Source: Desulfosporosinus meridiei DSM 13257 (GTDB taxonomy: Bacteria; Bacillota; Desulfitobacteriia; Desulfitobacteriales; Desulfitobacteriaceae). From it: a stretch of DNA of 64,000 bases. The notes below the pieces were generated by a model, which saw only the letters and a program-made list of their open reading frames with translations, searched no databases and was not told the DNA's origin. The stretch lies in assembly GCF_000231385.2 (NCBI RefSeq), contig NC_018515.1:2562501-2626500 (forward strand), given 5' to 3'. Both the position numbers and the translations under genes were made by a program. Shown here one piece after another: positions 17,900 through 26,891 of this stretch (position 1 is its first letter; each line of letters starts with the position of its first letter).

Positions 17900-18160
17900 T
17901 CACTGGGTTTTTATTCTAAATACTTTTTTCTTACCATCAAGCTTGCCTCTACTAGTCTTTTCTTCTGAATTTAATAAGATATCATCTATCTCAATCTCGG
18001 CAAAATCTCCCTCTAGAGAATTAATGCATTGGCAGCAATTATCACATTGTTTTAGCGGATCAAGATCACAAAGATCGCATTCACCACATTGGGTACAACT
18101 TCGATCTTGCAAAACACATGGATCTCCCATAGTATTCAAACTACTTCTCTCCCCTATCAT
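17900..18160 (-). CDS. Small cysteine-rich protein, 86 aa
   Basis: Starts 19 nt after the stop of the D,D-carboxypeptidase gene, so it is probably co-transcribed and coupled. Residues about 15-46 contain nine Cys in the pattern C-x5-C-x2-C-x2-C-x2-C-x7-C-x2-C-C-x2-C, which suits Zn or Fe-S binding. The C-terminal half is charged and ends in a basic stretch (KLDGKKKVFRIKTQ). An internal Met at position 11 (MGDPC) is an alternative start, but its upstream spacing is poor. I have a weak memory of similar proteins in related clostridia but no function for them. Confidence 0.65.
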   Translation of the reverse strand: MIGERSSLNTMGDPCVLQDRSCTQCGECDLCDLDPLKQCDNCCQCINSLEGDFAEIEIDDILLNSEEKTSRGKLDGKKKVFRIKTQ

Positions 18161-18179
18161 TTTGTAAGTTGTGGACTTC

Positions 18180-19193
18180 CTAAAATATTCCTGGACTTAA
18201 GATTAAGGAGTTCGGCTCTTTCGTTAATCCTTTTAAGGCTGCAGCAGTACGCTGCTCACTCCAAGCTTCATCGAGCAAGAGAATAGTATCTCTGTAGCGT
18301 TGCTTACTTCCTAATAAAACAACTAAGTAGTCCCCGTCGGATCTTGTTACATAAGAAACCAGACACTGCCCCGCCTCTGTTGTTGTTCCTGTTTTTAGTC
18401 CTTGGTTTCCGGGATAAATCCCAAGGAGACGATTAGTATTCTGCAAATCAGCTTCTCGTGATTTCCCTTGTCCATCTGTCCACTGAACATGGGCATTTGC
18501 CAGTTTGACAAACTTCATCAGTTCTTTATTTTCACTAAATCGAACTGCAATTTTACTTAGGTCATTAGCTGTTGTGTATTGATCAGGATCAGGCAACCCA
18601 TGAGGGGTTGTAAAGTGAGTATTTTGACACCCTAAAGTAGCAGCGTACTCATTGATTTCTTGAGCAAAAGCAGGGATCGAGCCACTAACTTTTACTGCCA
18701 GGGCTGCAGCCGCATCATTGGAACTGTTAACATATAAGGCGGTTAAAAGATTATGTACGGATATTTCATCTCCCGGCTGGAGTCCCAGATGTGAGCCTTC
18801 TACATTCACTTCTGCCCCAACTCGGACAATATCTGATTCATTTAAGGATTTTAAAGCCACAAGCCCAGTAATAAGCTTGAGTGTGCTGGCCGGAGCACGC
18901 TGTATATCGGCATTATGGGATTTGATTACCTGATTGGTTAAGGGGTCAATAAGTACATAACTTTCGTCTTCTGTTGATAGATCTTGGGAAGAAGATCCAG
19001 CCTTTGATGATTCAGAAGATTGAACTTCTGAATTGGTCAATCCTTCAGTCTGTAAGTTGGCGATAGCTGGTCCAAAATAGTCTAATCCAATCAACAGAAA
19101 AACAATGAGCAGTATGCTAAACATTATTAAGTTGGCTTTTCTGGTTTTTCTTTTAGTTCTAGATTTAGGAACGTGATGATCTAATTGTTTCAC
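18180..19193 (-). CDS. D-alanyl-D-alanine carboxypeptidase (S11 family)
   Basis: 337 residues, GTG start behind AGAGGG. An N-terminal basic stretch (KSRTKRKTRK) and one membrane segment (about 22-45) leave the catalytic domain outside the cell. The serine protease motifs are SxxK in PASTLKLITG (about 103-106), SxN in YVNSSNDAA (about 158-160) and KTG in LKTGTTTEAG (about 265-267). It removes the terminal D-Ala of peptidoglycan pentapeptides. The C-terminal PBP5 beta-domain present in the other S11 enzyme here (40612-41874) is missing. Followed by a Cys-rich small gene. Confidence 0.92.
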   Translation of the reverse strand: MKQLDHHVPKSRTKRKTRKANLIMFSILLIVFLLIGLDYFGPAIANLQTEGLTNSEVQSSESSKAGSSSQDLSTEDESYVLIDPLTNQVIKSHNADIQRAPASTLKLITGLVALKSLNESDIVRVGAEVNVEGSHLGLQPGDEISVHNLLTALYVNSSNDAAAALAVKVSGSIPAFAQEINEYAATLGCQNTHFTTPHGLPDPDQYTTANDLSKIAVRFSENKELMKFVKLANAHVQWTDGQGKSREADLQNTNRLLGIYPGNQGLKTGTTTEAGQCLVSYVTRSDGDYLVVLLGSKQRYRDTILLLDEAWSEQRTAAALKGLTKEPNSLILSPGIF

Positions 19194-19317
19194 AATAATC
19201 CCTCTTTTAAGCTAAGGCCTACCAGTCAGGTCTTATGATATTATAACATTCCATATCACAGCAAACATTTCTATTATAACTAATTTAATCCAAGGTGGCA
19301 AGTTTTGTTTGCTATAC

Positions 19318-20124
19318 CTAACTAGGATTCTTGGTATCCGTCCATAATTGCCATACCTTTAAGAATGGATAAGGATTAATCCATTGTTCATTGGGAAGCT
19401 CTATGCCAAAATGAAGGTGGTCCGGAGTTGTCAGGGCATCACCGGTGTGACCCATTCCGCCAATGAAATCCCCGGCTGCAATTCTTGCCCCTTTCACAAG
19501 ATCTGGAGAAATATATTGCAGATGAGCGTAGTAATAATAATTCCCATCATCTCCACGTACACCAACTCGCTCACCACCTAATCTGTTCCACCCCAGCTGT
19601 TCGATTTTACCACTACATACACTAACTATCCTTGTCCCTTCTTTTCCAAAAAGATCAGTTCCCTCATGTCTGCGAATCCCGCCTTCTCGATCTGCTCCAA
19701 AACTATCCTCATACCAAGTTGTTCCTTCAATGGGGAAGGTGTATTTATAAGGTCTATAATATGAATACTTGGCTAAAATTTCGCGATGTCTTTTGATCGC
19801 CTTAAGCTTATCTAAGGAAAGCTTGCCCCAATTAAGATTTGCAAAGGAAACATCGGTATGTAGTTGGGCAATCAGTTCTTGAGCTTCTATTTCAGGAATC
19901 GTCGACCGTATAGCTATAAGATCCTCAAAAGGGATTGTCGGGGTTCTGGAATTATCCCGTACACATTGTTTTACAAGGTCAGGAGTTATTGTTGATAAAT
20001 AGGGATATACATCAGAATCAATTTTTACCGGCCGATGCAGTACCTGCCAGATTAGAAATGAAGAAAGTATCAAAATAATCAACTGGATTACTGAAATTAA
20101 ACTTTTTTTTGAGCTTACTCTCAT
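19318..20124 (-). CDS. M23-family peptidoglycan endopeptidase-like protein
   Basis: 268 residues from the ATG at 20124, which has AGGGGA upstream; an ATG 24 nt earlier lacks a ribosome-binding site. An N-terminal membrane anchor (about 8-30) is followed by a helical linker and a LytM domain: HEGTDLFGKEGT (first zinc ligands H and D) and DHLHFGIELP (HxH). Length and motifs fit a zinc endopeptidase or a related non-catalytic cell wall factor; the key residues are present, so activity is likely. Divergent from lexA with a 114-nt shared region, so the LexA box could affect both. Confidence 0.88.
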   Translation of the reverse strand: MRVSSKKSLISVIQLIILILSSFLIWQVLHRPVKIDSDVYPYLSTITPDLVKQCVRDNSRTPTIPFEDLIAIRSTIPEIEAQELIAQLHTDVSFANLNWGKLSLDKLKAIKRHREILAKYSYYRPYKYTFPIEGTTWYEDSFGADREGGIRRHEGTDLFGKEGTRIVSVCSGKIEQLGWNRLGGERVGVRGDDGNYYYYAHLQYISPDLVKGARIAAGDFIGGMGHTGDALTTPDHLHFGIELPNEQWINPYPFLKVWQLWTDTKNPS

Positions 20125-20170
20125 AAAATCCCCTACTCTCTTAATCATCCAAGAAATTATTAGTTATTTA

Positions 20171-20184
20171 CGAACATTTGTTTG
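20171..20184. promoter_or_regulatory. LexA (SOS) box
   Basis: CGAACATTTGTTTG fits the Gram-positive consensus CGAAC-N4-GTTYG. It overlaps the -35 element of the lexA promoter, as expected for autorepression. Confidence 0.85.
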
Positions 20185-20210
20185 CACTTTTGGCGAATGA
20201 ATGGTACAAT
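20182..20210 (+). promoter_or_regulatory. Sigma-A promoter of lexA
   Basis: -35 TTGCAC (20182-20187), 17-bp spacer, -10 TACAAT (20205-20210), 29 nt before the lexA ATG. The -35 overlaps the LexA box by three bases. Confidence 0.8.
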
Positions 20211-20238
20211 ATTCCTGACTAGATGGGGGTGTTTTTTT

Positions 20239-20853
20239 ATGTACCCGGATTTATCGCCAAGACAAACGAAGATTTTGGAATTTATTAAACAGGAAATCCG
20301 TAAGAAGGGTTATCCACCTGCCGTAAGAGAAATCGGCGAAGCTGTAGGATTGTTATCTAGCTCTACTGTTCATGGGCATCTCCAGACATTGGAGGACAAG
20401 GGATACATTCGACGTGATCCCACTAAACCACGGGCAATCGAAATTTTGGATAGTTCCAGTGAAGCCCTTGAAATGAAAAAAGTAGTCCAAGTACCTATTG
20501 TCGGCCACGTCACTGCCGGTCAGCCTATCACGGCAATTGAAAACATTGAAGGGTCCTTTCCCTTATCCGCGGATTTTGTACGCCATGACAATATTTTTAT
20601 GCTTCGCGTCAAGGGCGAAAGTATGATAGGAGCAGGAATATTGGATGGGGATTACATTATCGTTCGACAACAAAACGAAGCACGTAATGGTGAAATTGTT
20701 GTAGCCCTAATTGGTGATGAAGCGACTGTAAAACGTTTCTTTAAGGAAAGAACTCTGATCCGACTTCAGCCTGAAAACCCATCCATGGAACCGATCTACT
20801 CCCAGGATGTTTCAATCCTCGGTAAGGTCGTCGGCGTTTTTCGTACTATGTAA
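20239..20853 (+). CDS. lexA: SOS repressor LexA
   Basis: 204 residues from the ATG at 20239 (MYPDLSPRQ), which has GGGGGT upstream; a longer in-frame start at 20182 lies inside the promoter and is rejected. N-terminal winged helix (about 1-65, with [14 protein letters not shown] as recognition region). The autocleavage site Ala93-Gly94 is in HVTAGQP, with catalytic Ser128 (GESM) and Lys165 (ATVKRF). Represses DNA-damage genes until RecA filaments promote self-cleavage. Autoregulated through the box at 20171-20184. Single gene, ended by a terminator. Confidence 0.97.
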   Translation: MYPDLSPRQTKILEFIKQEIRKKGYPPAVREIGEAVGLLSSSTVHGHLQTLEDKGYIRRDPTKPRAIEILDSSSEALEMKKVVQVPIVGHVTAGQPITAIENIEGSFPLSADFVRHDNIFMLRVKGESMIGAGILDGDYIIVRQQNEARNGEIVVALIGDEATVKRFFKERTLIRLQPENPSMEPIYSQDVSILGKVVGVFRTM

Positions 20854-20945
20854 TTACTTAACATTCCTAATATCAAAGATATGCGTAAGATGTATAAGAT
20901 AACATTATTTTCTATTCATCTTTACCAGAAGAAGCACAAGAGTAA

Positions 20946-20995
20946 AAAAGCGTTCTCTCTCCACAGTCTAGTTGACAGTGAAGGAGAACGCTTTT
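20946..20995. terminator. Bidirectional intrinsic terminator between lexA and ddl
   Basis: AAAAGCGTTCTC (20946-20957) / GAGAACGCTTTT (20984-20995), perfect 12 bp, with further pairing (CAC/GTG) in the loop. Serves the converging lexA (+) and ddl (-) transcripts. Confidence 0.85.
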
Positions 20996-21042
20996 CGCTT
21001 GCTGTACCAGTTGAATTTATGGTCTAAGTTTCACAGGCACTA

Positions 21043-22149
21043 TTAGTCATTCTGGGAAATTTTACAGTTTTGTTTATCCTGAAAACGTTCCATACCCAAG
21101 ATAATTAAGCGATCGATTAATTCAGTGTAGGGAATGCCTGTAGCTTCCCACAGTTTAGGGTACATGGAGATTTCAGTAAAACCTGGTAGAGTATTTATCT
21201 CATTAAGAAATATTTCATTTTCATCATTCACAAAGAAGTCAACTCGACTTAAGCCGCTAGCTTCAACTGCTTGGAAGGCTTGAATGGCCATAAGTTGCAA
21301 CTTCTTAACGATGTCGTCTTCCAGCGCTGCCGGAATTAAAAGGCTTGAGCCAATGTTGGAGTACTTAGCTTCATAAGTATAGAACTCCTGGGCCGGTAGT
21401 ACTTCCCCTGGAATAGAGGCGATAGGGCTATCGTTCCCTAAGACTGAAACTTCTATTTCATGCCCGTTAATGGACTCTTCGATAACAATTTTACGGTCAA
21501 AAATGGCGGCTGTCTTTAAAGACTCTTGGAGCTCTGTACGATCATGAGCCTTGGAGATCCCCACGCTCGACCCCAGATTGGCTGGTTTAACAAAGCAAGG
21601 ATACCCTAGCTGAGCTTCAATCTTATTCAGATAAGTCTCAGGTTCCCTCAGGAACTCTGATCGCAGCAGAGTTACATATCGTGCCGAAGGAAGATTTCTC
21701 TCGATGAACACAGCTTTCATTCGATCTTTATCCATCCCCAGAGAAGATCCCAGAACTCCGGATCCTACATAAGGAACATTAGCCATCTCCAGTAATCCTT
21801 GAAGTGTACCGTCCTCCCCATAGGTTCCATGAAGAACAGGGAAAACCAAATCAAACTTCCCATCGTTGGGCAAAGATTGACCATTGATGGCCAAGAAATG
21901 TGGTTGAGTAGGATCGATGACTAAAGTTACCTGTAACCCCTCCGTAGTCGTCGGGAAACCTGTTTTCAAAATTTGATCCGGTATAACTCCCCAAAACCAC
22001 TGCCCTTGTTTGTTAATACCAATCGTTTCTACATTATAACGACTTCTGTCAATCGCTTTGTAGATCGATGATGCAGAGTTTAAGGAAACTTCATGTTCCC
22101 CAGAGCGCCCACCGAACAGAAGAACCACAGTCGGTTTGTGATCATTCAT
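21043..22149 (-). CDS. ddl: D-alanine--D-alanine ligase
   Basis: 368 residues, ATG behind AAGGAGG. ATP-grasp enzyme joining two D-Ala for peptidoglycan precursors in the cytoplasm. Motifs: LFGGRSGEHEVSLNSA at the N-terminus, VLHGTYGEDGTLQGLLE (about 109-125), FVKPANLGSSVGISK (about 185-199), the second signature LSRVDFFV and FLNEINTLPGFT (about 315-326). The Tyr in the loop YTYEAKYSN points to a D-Ala-D-Ala rather than a D-Ala-D-Lac enzyme, but this is only suggestive. Monocistronic; converges on lexA. Confidence 0.96.
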   Translation of the reverse strand: MNDHKPTVVLLFGGRSGEHEVSLNSASSIYKAIDRSRYNVETIGINKQGQWFWGVIPDQILKTGFPTTTEGLQVTLVIDPTQPHFLAINGQSLPNDGKFDLVFPVLHGTYGEDGTLQGLLEMANVPYVGSGVLGSSLGMDKDRMKAVFIERNLPSARYVTLLRSEFLREPETYLNKIEAQLGYPCFVKPANLGSSVGISKAHDRTELQESLKTAAIFDRKIVIEESINGHEIEVSVLGNDSPIASIPGEVLPAQEFYTYEAKYSNIGSSLLIPAALEDDIVKKLQLMAIQAFQAVEASGLSRVDFFVNDENEIFLNEINTLPGFTEISMYPKLWEATGIPYTELIDRLIILGMERFQDKQNCKISQND

Positions 22150-22246
22150 TATACCCCATCCTCCTTAAATATGTAATTTACTTTCTCAACAAGAATGTCC
22201 TCTGTAAAAGATCCAACTATAGGAGTATATGCGATAAAAAGAAAAA

Positions 22247-22271
22247 AGCTCCTACCTAACGGTCAAGAGCT
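22247..22271 (-). terminator. Intrinsic terminator of lepB, overlapping its stop codon
   Basis: On the minus strand AGCTC...ACC pairs with GGT..GAGCT, followed by TTTTTTCTTTTT. The left arm lies inside the last codons of lepB. Confidence 0.7.
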
Positions 22272-22801
22272 CCAATTTGATCTAAAGGCCAATATCGAAA
22301 TAGAGTTCTTCCGGTAATATTCTCTACGGGTAAAAATCCCCATTCTCTTGAATCAGCACTGTTGTTGCGGTTATCTCCCATGACAAATACGGAATCGTTG
22401 GGAACAACAATTGGACCGAAATCACTGTTGGCATTATCTACCACATAAGGTTCCTCAAGTCGTTGATCGTTTACATAAGTTTTTTTGCTGCGTATTTCAA
22501 CTTTATCCCCTGCTAATCCAACAACTCGTTTAATATAGTCATCCGTAGCATGAGCACTCGGTGGTGGATGAAAAACAATAATATCTCCATGATTAATATG
22601 ATCAAACCTCTTAAAGAAGAACTTGTCCACAATGACCCTATCTTCAAGTTGAATTGTAGGGAGCATTGAACCCGTAGGGATTTTTCGCGCTTCAATCACG
22701 TAGGTGCGCAATACCCAGGAAAGCGCGAAAGCAATCAGGACAATTTCAACAAGCTCAATTAAGAATCGAAAAGAACTTTTTGGAGTCTCCGAACTTTCCA
22801 T
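22256..22801 (-). CDS. lepB: Signal peptidase I
   Basis: 181 residues, ATG behind AGAGGTG. One N-terminal membrane segment (about 15-32), then the extracellular catalytic domain. The nucleophile Ser is in TGSMLPTIQ (about 43), the general base Lys in DDYIKRVVGLAGDKVEI (about 90), and box E is VMGDNRNNSADSREWG (about 147-162). Cleaves signal peptides from secreted proteins; type I Gram-positive SipS size. It lies 63 nt downstream of the PLP enzyme gene on the same strand. Confidence 0.95.
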   Translation of the reverse strand: MESSETPKSSFRFLIELVEIVLIAFALSWVLRTYVIEARKIPTGSMLPTIQLEDRVIVDKFFFKRFDHINHGDIIVFHPPPSAHATDDYIKRVVGLAGDKVEIRSKKTYVNDQRLEEPYVVDNANSDFGPIVVPNDSVFVMGDNRNNSADSREWGFLPVENITGRTLFRYWPLDQIGALDR

Positions 22802-22864
22802 AAGTCACCTCTTTCTACTCTTCATATTAACATAAATTGATGGATGTTTAAAACAATAATTCAG

Positions 22865-24130
22865 CTAGCTCAGAAGTCCTTGCCGCCAAAGATTCAAAGC
22901 AGCCAAGATATTGCCCATCTGTACATAAGTGTAGGATATTCCTCCTTGCTGATAGACAACATAAGGCTCTCGCAGGGGTCCATCTGCTGAGAATTCACTG
23001 GTAGAACCTTGGATGAAAGTCCCTCCTGCCATGATGACTTGATCTTCATATCCCGGCATGCCTGAAGGAATAGGCAAGACATGAGAATCTATAGGAGAAC
23101 CTTTCTGTAACCCTTGACAGAAGGCGATCATCTTTTCCCGGGAACCTAATTTTACAGCTTGAATAAGATCTGTTCGATAGCTTTCCGGTTCAGGATGTAC
23201 CTCAAAGCCTAAAGCCTGCCAAAAGGCAGCAGAGAAAACGGATCCCTTTATAGACTCGGAAACTGTTAAAGGGCTAAAGAATAAGCCTTGATAAAACAAA
23301 CGTTGCCATTCCAGGGTAGCTCCCATATGCTCTCCAACTCCCGGGGCTGTTAAGCGTTGTGCGCTGAGCTCAACCAAATCAGCACGTCCAGCAACATATC
23401 CGCCGGTGGGGGCTAAACTCCCGCCTAGATTTTTTATCAGTGATCCGGCCATCAAATCTACACCAATATCCCCAGGTTCTTTATCTTCCACCAGCTCACC
23501 ATAACAGTTATCGACAAAAATAATTAACTGGGGATACTGGGTTCTTACGAATTCAACCAGTTCTTCCAGCTGAGCTATCTGCAGGGCGTCACGCCACGCA
23601 TACCCGCGAGATCGTTGCACCATCAACATTCGAGTTTTAGGTGAAATTTTTTCTTTGATTAGTGGATATTGAAGTTTTCCTTGAGGGTCTAAGGAAATTG
23701 TGTCATGAAGAACTCCAAAGTCCATCAGGCTTCCTTGCCCTTTTCCTCTGAGGCCGATTACTTCCTCCAGAGTATCATAAGGATTCCCGCTTACTGAAAT
23801 AACATGGTCTCCGGGCCGCAGAACCCCAAATAAAGCTGAAGCAATAGCATGAGTACCGGAAACAAATTGTCCACGGACAAGAGCTGCTTCTGCCCCTAAG
23901 ATACGGGCAACGATGCGATCAAGCACTTCACGCCCCGAGTCACCCAGTCCATAGCCTGTTGTCCCATGTAAATGGTATGATGCAACTCGTTCTTCTTGAA
24001 AAGCCTGTAAAACTTTTTCGTGATTCTTACGGGCAATTTCTTCTAGTCTAGGTAACTGAGCTTTGAGAGACTCCTCTGCTTTTGCTACAGCCTTATTTAT
24101 TATTTCTGGCCATTCGGGGTTTGAATACAA
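22865..24130 (-). CDS. PLP-dependent enzyme of the aluminium-resistance/YnbB family
   Basis: 421 residues from a TTG at 24130 that sits 7 nt after AGGAGG; an ATG at 24148 would place this ribosome-binding site inside the gene and is less likely. Related to Cys/Met-metabolism PLP enzymes such as methionine gamma-lyase: the phosphate-contact VRGQFVSGTHAIASALFG, the Asp of FVDNCYGELVEDK and the probable PLP lysine in AGSLIKNLGGSLAPTGGYVAG. Family members are often annotated as aluminium resistance proteins, but the true reaction is unclear. In Bacillus subtilis the homologue ynbB also follows hflX (ynbA). Confidence 0.88.
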   Translation of the reverse strand: MYSNPEWPEIINKAVAKAEESLKAQLPRLEEIARKNHEKVLQAFQEERVASYHLHGTTGYGLGDSGREVLDRIVARILGAEAALVRGQFVSGTHAIASALFGVLRPGDHVISVSGNPYDTLEEVIGLRGKGQGSLMDFGVLHDTISLDPQGKLQYPLIKEKISPKTRMLMVQRSRGYAWRDALQIAQLEELVEFVRTQYPQLIIFVDNCYGELVEDKEPGDIGVDLMAGSLIKNLGGSLAPTGGYVAGRADLVELSAQRLTAPGVGEHMGATLEWQRLFYQGLFFSPLTVSESIKGSVFSAAFWQALGFEVHPEPESYRTDLIQAVKLGSREKMIAFCQGLQKGSPIDSHVLPIPSGMPGYEDQVIMAGGTFIQGSTSEFSADGPLREPYVVYQQGGISYTYVQMGNILAALNLWRQGLLS

Positions 24131-24160
24131 GCCATTTCCTCCTAACATGGCTCATTAACG

Positions 24161-25774
24161 TTAATTCAATAATGAGCTGAGAACTTTCCAAACTGGTTTT
24201 AGGGAATCCCCTTGTTTGAGGGAAATCTTAATGGGATAAGGCAGATAGGATGTTAACTGACTCAAATCTTCCTCGTAAACTTGGTCGATTTTATTTAAGA
24301 GAGTAATCATTGGTTTATCGGCACTTTCCAGCTGACTGAGAACCTCATGAACTGTTTCGGCGTGGTGTACAGCTTGAGGATGACTTGCATCAACAATGTG
24401 AATCAAAACATCTGCTTGTTTAACTTCCTCAAGGGTCGCCATAAAGGCACGCAAAAGTTGAGTTGGCAGTTTTCGGATAAACCCAACCGTATCACTTAAG
24501 AGGATCTCTAAAGATGAGTCAATTCTAATGCTTCGTACAATAGGGTCGAGGGTAGCGAATAGTTTATTCTCTCCAACCGGCAGATCAGATCGACTTCCGG
24601 CTTGTTCCATGGCCTTGGTCATAAAGGTGGTTTTACCTGCATTGGTATATCCGACTAAAGCAATGAGCGGCAGGCCGCTTCGGGTTCTTTGCCGGCGTAA
24701 TACATCCCGCTGCTGTAAGACTAATTTTAGTTCTTTTTCCAATTGGTTAATGCGATCTCGCATCCGCCTTCGATCCAACTCCAACTTAGTTTCCCCCGGC
24801 CCCCGGGAGCCGACTCCGGCACCTAAACGGGAGAGTGCTAATCCCTGTCCCGTCAAATGTGGGAGAAGATGTTTAAGCTGAGCCAATTCAACTTGCAGTT
24901 TACCTTCACGGGACTGGGCCCTCTGGGCAAAGATATCTAAGATTAAGCCGGTTCGATCCAGCACTTTTAATCCTGTTTCTGCCTCTAAGGTTCTTAACTG
25001 GGTAGGAGAAAGTTCATCATCACAAATCAAGACATTAGCATCTGTTTCCTGTAACCGGTGGATTAGCTCTTCCAGCTTGCCACTTCCAAAATAGCTGCGT
25101 GTCTGACCGTAACGTCGAAGCTGAACAAGTTGCCCTACTACATCAACTCCCGCAGTGCGGGCCAGTTCTCGCAGTTCAAGCAAATCCTCGTTGGTTTCCG
25201 ACTCACTGTCTTCAAGGGCGATCAAAAAAGCCCGTTCCTTGCCTGCTTGCCCGGATTCATTCTTAGTCTTCCCTTTACTTTTAGATAGGTCAGAAAGACT
25301 GGCATAATAATCAAACTCCGTCCATTTTTGAGGAGTCAGGTTAACAATATAGGGTGATTGCTCCTCCATCCGAAATGCAATCTCAATACCTGTCAGACTT
25401 CCTTGGAAAACTCCAATTGAAACCATGCTTTCCAAACCTAAGGATTCTAAGGCGCTGTAGTCCAAGGAACTTAGCTTATGATTACCATTTGGATGGGTGT
25501 GGATGCAGCGCAGATGTTTTCCAAGGGATCGTCCTTTTACCGGCGGAAGTGTAACCGTAGCATGACGCCCTACAGCAGAAGCCAGCAGGTTACCATTACG
25601 GGCAAGATAGACAGCTATCTCACGGTTCCAAAGCTCCGTCAGACGAATTAACTCATTAAGGATTTCAGGATGGATAAGCTCAGAGCGTTCTGTCTTAATT
25701 CCAGATAAGTTTTTAAGTTCTTGTATCTGACTTGCCCGAATCCCGGACAAGTCTCCCGAAATGTCCATCATCAC
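24161..25774 (-). CDS. hflX: Ribosome-associated GTPase HflX
   Basis: 537 residues. An N-terminal extension of about 170 residues precedes the conserved HflX domain (from ERAFLIALEDSE). That domain has GGSGKLEEL-like YFGSGKLEELIHRL, RGPGETKLELDRRRMRDRI, then the G domain: G1 GYTNAGKTTF (about 372-381), G3 DTVGFI and G4 NKID. HflX splits stalled ribosomes under stress in other bacteria. The extension resembles those of longer clostridial HflX proteins; its sequence HTHPNGNHKLSSLDYSAL recalls a JAB/RadC-like fold, which is only a suggestion. Located between spoVK and the YnbB-like gene. Confidence 0.95.
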   Translation of the reverse strand: MMMDISGDLSGIRASQIQELKNLSGIKTERSELIHPEILNELIRLTELWNREIAVYLARNGNLLASAVGRHATVTLPPVKGRSLGKHLRCIHTHPNGNHKLSSLDYSALESLGLESMVSIGVFQGSLTGIEIAFRMEEQSPYIVNLTPQKWTEFDYYASLSDLSKSKGKTKNESGQAGKERAFLIALEDSESETNEDLLELRELARTAGVDVVGQLVQLRRYGQTRSYFGSGKLEELIHRLQETDANVLICDDELSPTQLRTLEAETGLKVLDRTGLILDIFAQRAQSREGKLQVELAQLKHLLPHLTGQGLALSRLGAGVGSRGPGETKLELDRRRMRDRINQLEKELKLVLQQRDVLRRQRTRSGLPLIALVGYTNAGKTTFMTKAMEQAGSRSDLPVGENKLFATLDPIVRSIRIDSSLEILLSDTVGFIRKLPTQLLRAFMATLEEVKQADVLIHIVDASHPQAVHHAETVHEVLSQLESADKPMITLLNKIDQVYEEDLSQLTSYLPYPIKISLKQGDSLKPVWKVLSSLLN

Positions 25775-25817
25775 TAATACCTCATATTCATAGACTATAA
25801 ATGTTTCTTAATAATCA

Positions 25818-26819
25818 TCAAAGATTGTCCATGTTTATATCGATGGGCAAGATTTGGATGAGTTCTTCACGGCTTGAGCTAGGCTTTTGAAATAAGCGAA
25901 CAGCTTGTTGGCGAATAGTCTTCTCTACAAGATTGCGAACAAGTCGAGCATTTCCGGCATAACGGTGAGAACTTAGTAAGGTCTGCAGATGAAACCGGAG
26001 AGTATCTTCAGCAGCCAAGGTTAACTCGTATTGCCGAGATTTGAACATCATTTTTCCAATAGCTAACAGTTCTTCAATAGTATAGTCCGGAAAATCAATA
26101 TGTATAGGAAAGCGTGACCTTAGCCCCGGATTAGTTTGCAGAAACCAGTCCATTTCTTGACTATAGCCAGCCAAGATCAACACAAGATTGTCTTTATTAT
26201 CTTCCATTGCTTTTACTAAGGCATCAATTGCCTCTTTCCCAAAATCCTTCTCTCCGCCGCGAGCTAAGGAATAAGCCTCATCAATAAACAGAACTCCACC
26301 TAAGGCTTTCTTGAGCTGATCCCGAGTTTTTTGAGCTGTATGCCCGATATATTCACCGACCAAATCAGCACGCTCACACTCAATGATATGACCTTTTTGC
26401 AAAACTCCCATTTCTTTAAATAGTCGACCGACTAAGCGAGCTACAGTTGTTTTGCCTGTACCGGGGTTCCCTTTGAAAATCATATGGAGGACAAGGGGTT
26501 CAGCAATCAGCTTTTCCTGGCTCCTTCGCCTTTGAATTTCCACAAAAGCTTGCAGGTCTCGGATTAAGCGCTTAACAATGACTAAGCCGATGAATGACTC
26601 CAATTCAGCTAATATCTCAGCAACTTTTTCTTTATCTTTATCTTTTTCCTTATCCCTGTCCTTCTCTTTATCCAAGGAAGAAGGATTTGTTTTACGTAAT
26701 CGTCCAATCCCCACCATGTCATTAATAGAACTATGTATTTTCTCAGTTCTGGGGGGTAATGGAGTCTGAATAACCGGAGGAATTTGGTTGTCCGGGCCAA
26801 ATTTTATTTTAATTGTCAA
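25818..26819 (-). CDS. spoVK: Stage V sporulation protein K (CbxX/CfxQ-type AAA ATPase)
   Basis: 333 residues from a TTG at 26819 that follows GGGAGGTG; upstream in-frame starts would swallow this site. Single AAA+ domain: Walker A GNPGTGKTT, Walker B GVLFIDEAYSL, sensor region LILAGYSQEM and arginine finger in NPGLRSRFP. SpoVK is needed for spore maturation in Bacillus. The N-terminal 85 residues contain a charged low-complexity run of alternating Lys, Asp and Glu (DKEKDRDKEKDKDKEK), encoded by short DNA repeats at about 26625-26670. First gene of the group preceding hflX. Confidence 0.93.
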   Translation of the reverse strand: MTIKIKFGPDNQIPPVIQTPLPPRTEKIHSSINDMVGIGRLRKTNPSSLDKEKDRDKEKDKDKEKVAEILAELESFIGLVIVKRLIRDLQAFVEIQRRRSQEKLIAEPLVLHMIFKGNPGTGKTTVARLVGRLFKEMGVLQKGHIIECERADLVGEYIGHTAQKTRDQLKKALGGVLFIDEAYSLARGGEKDFGKEAIDALVKAMEDNKDNLVLILAGYSQEMDWFLQTNPGLRSRFPIHIDFPDYTIEELLAIGKMMFKSRQYELTLAAEDTLRFHLQTLLSSHRYAGNARLVRNLVEKTIRQQAVRLFQKPSSSREELIQILPIDINMDNL

Positions 26820-26891
26820 AGTACAGGCACCTCCCATCTTTATTACTATACGCAAGTAAAGATGAAAGGTGTCCTAAAAAACCTATTGTTA

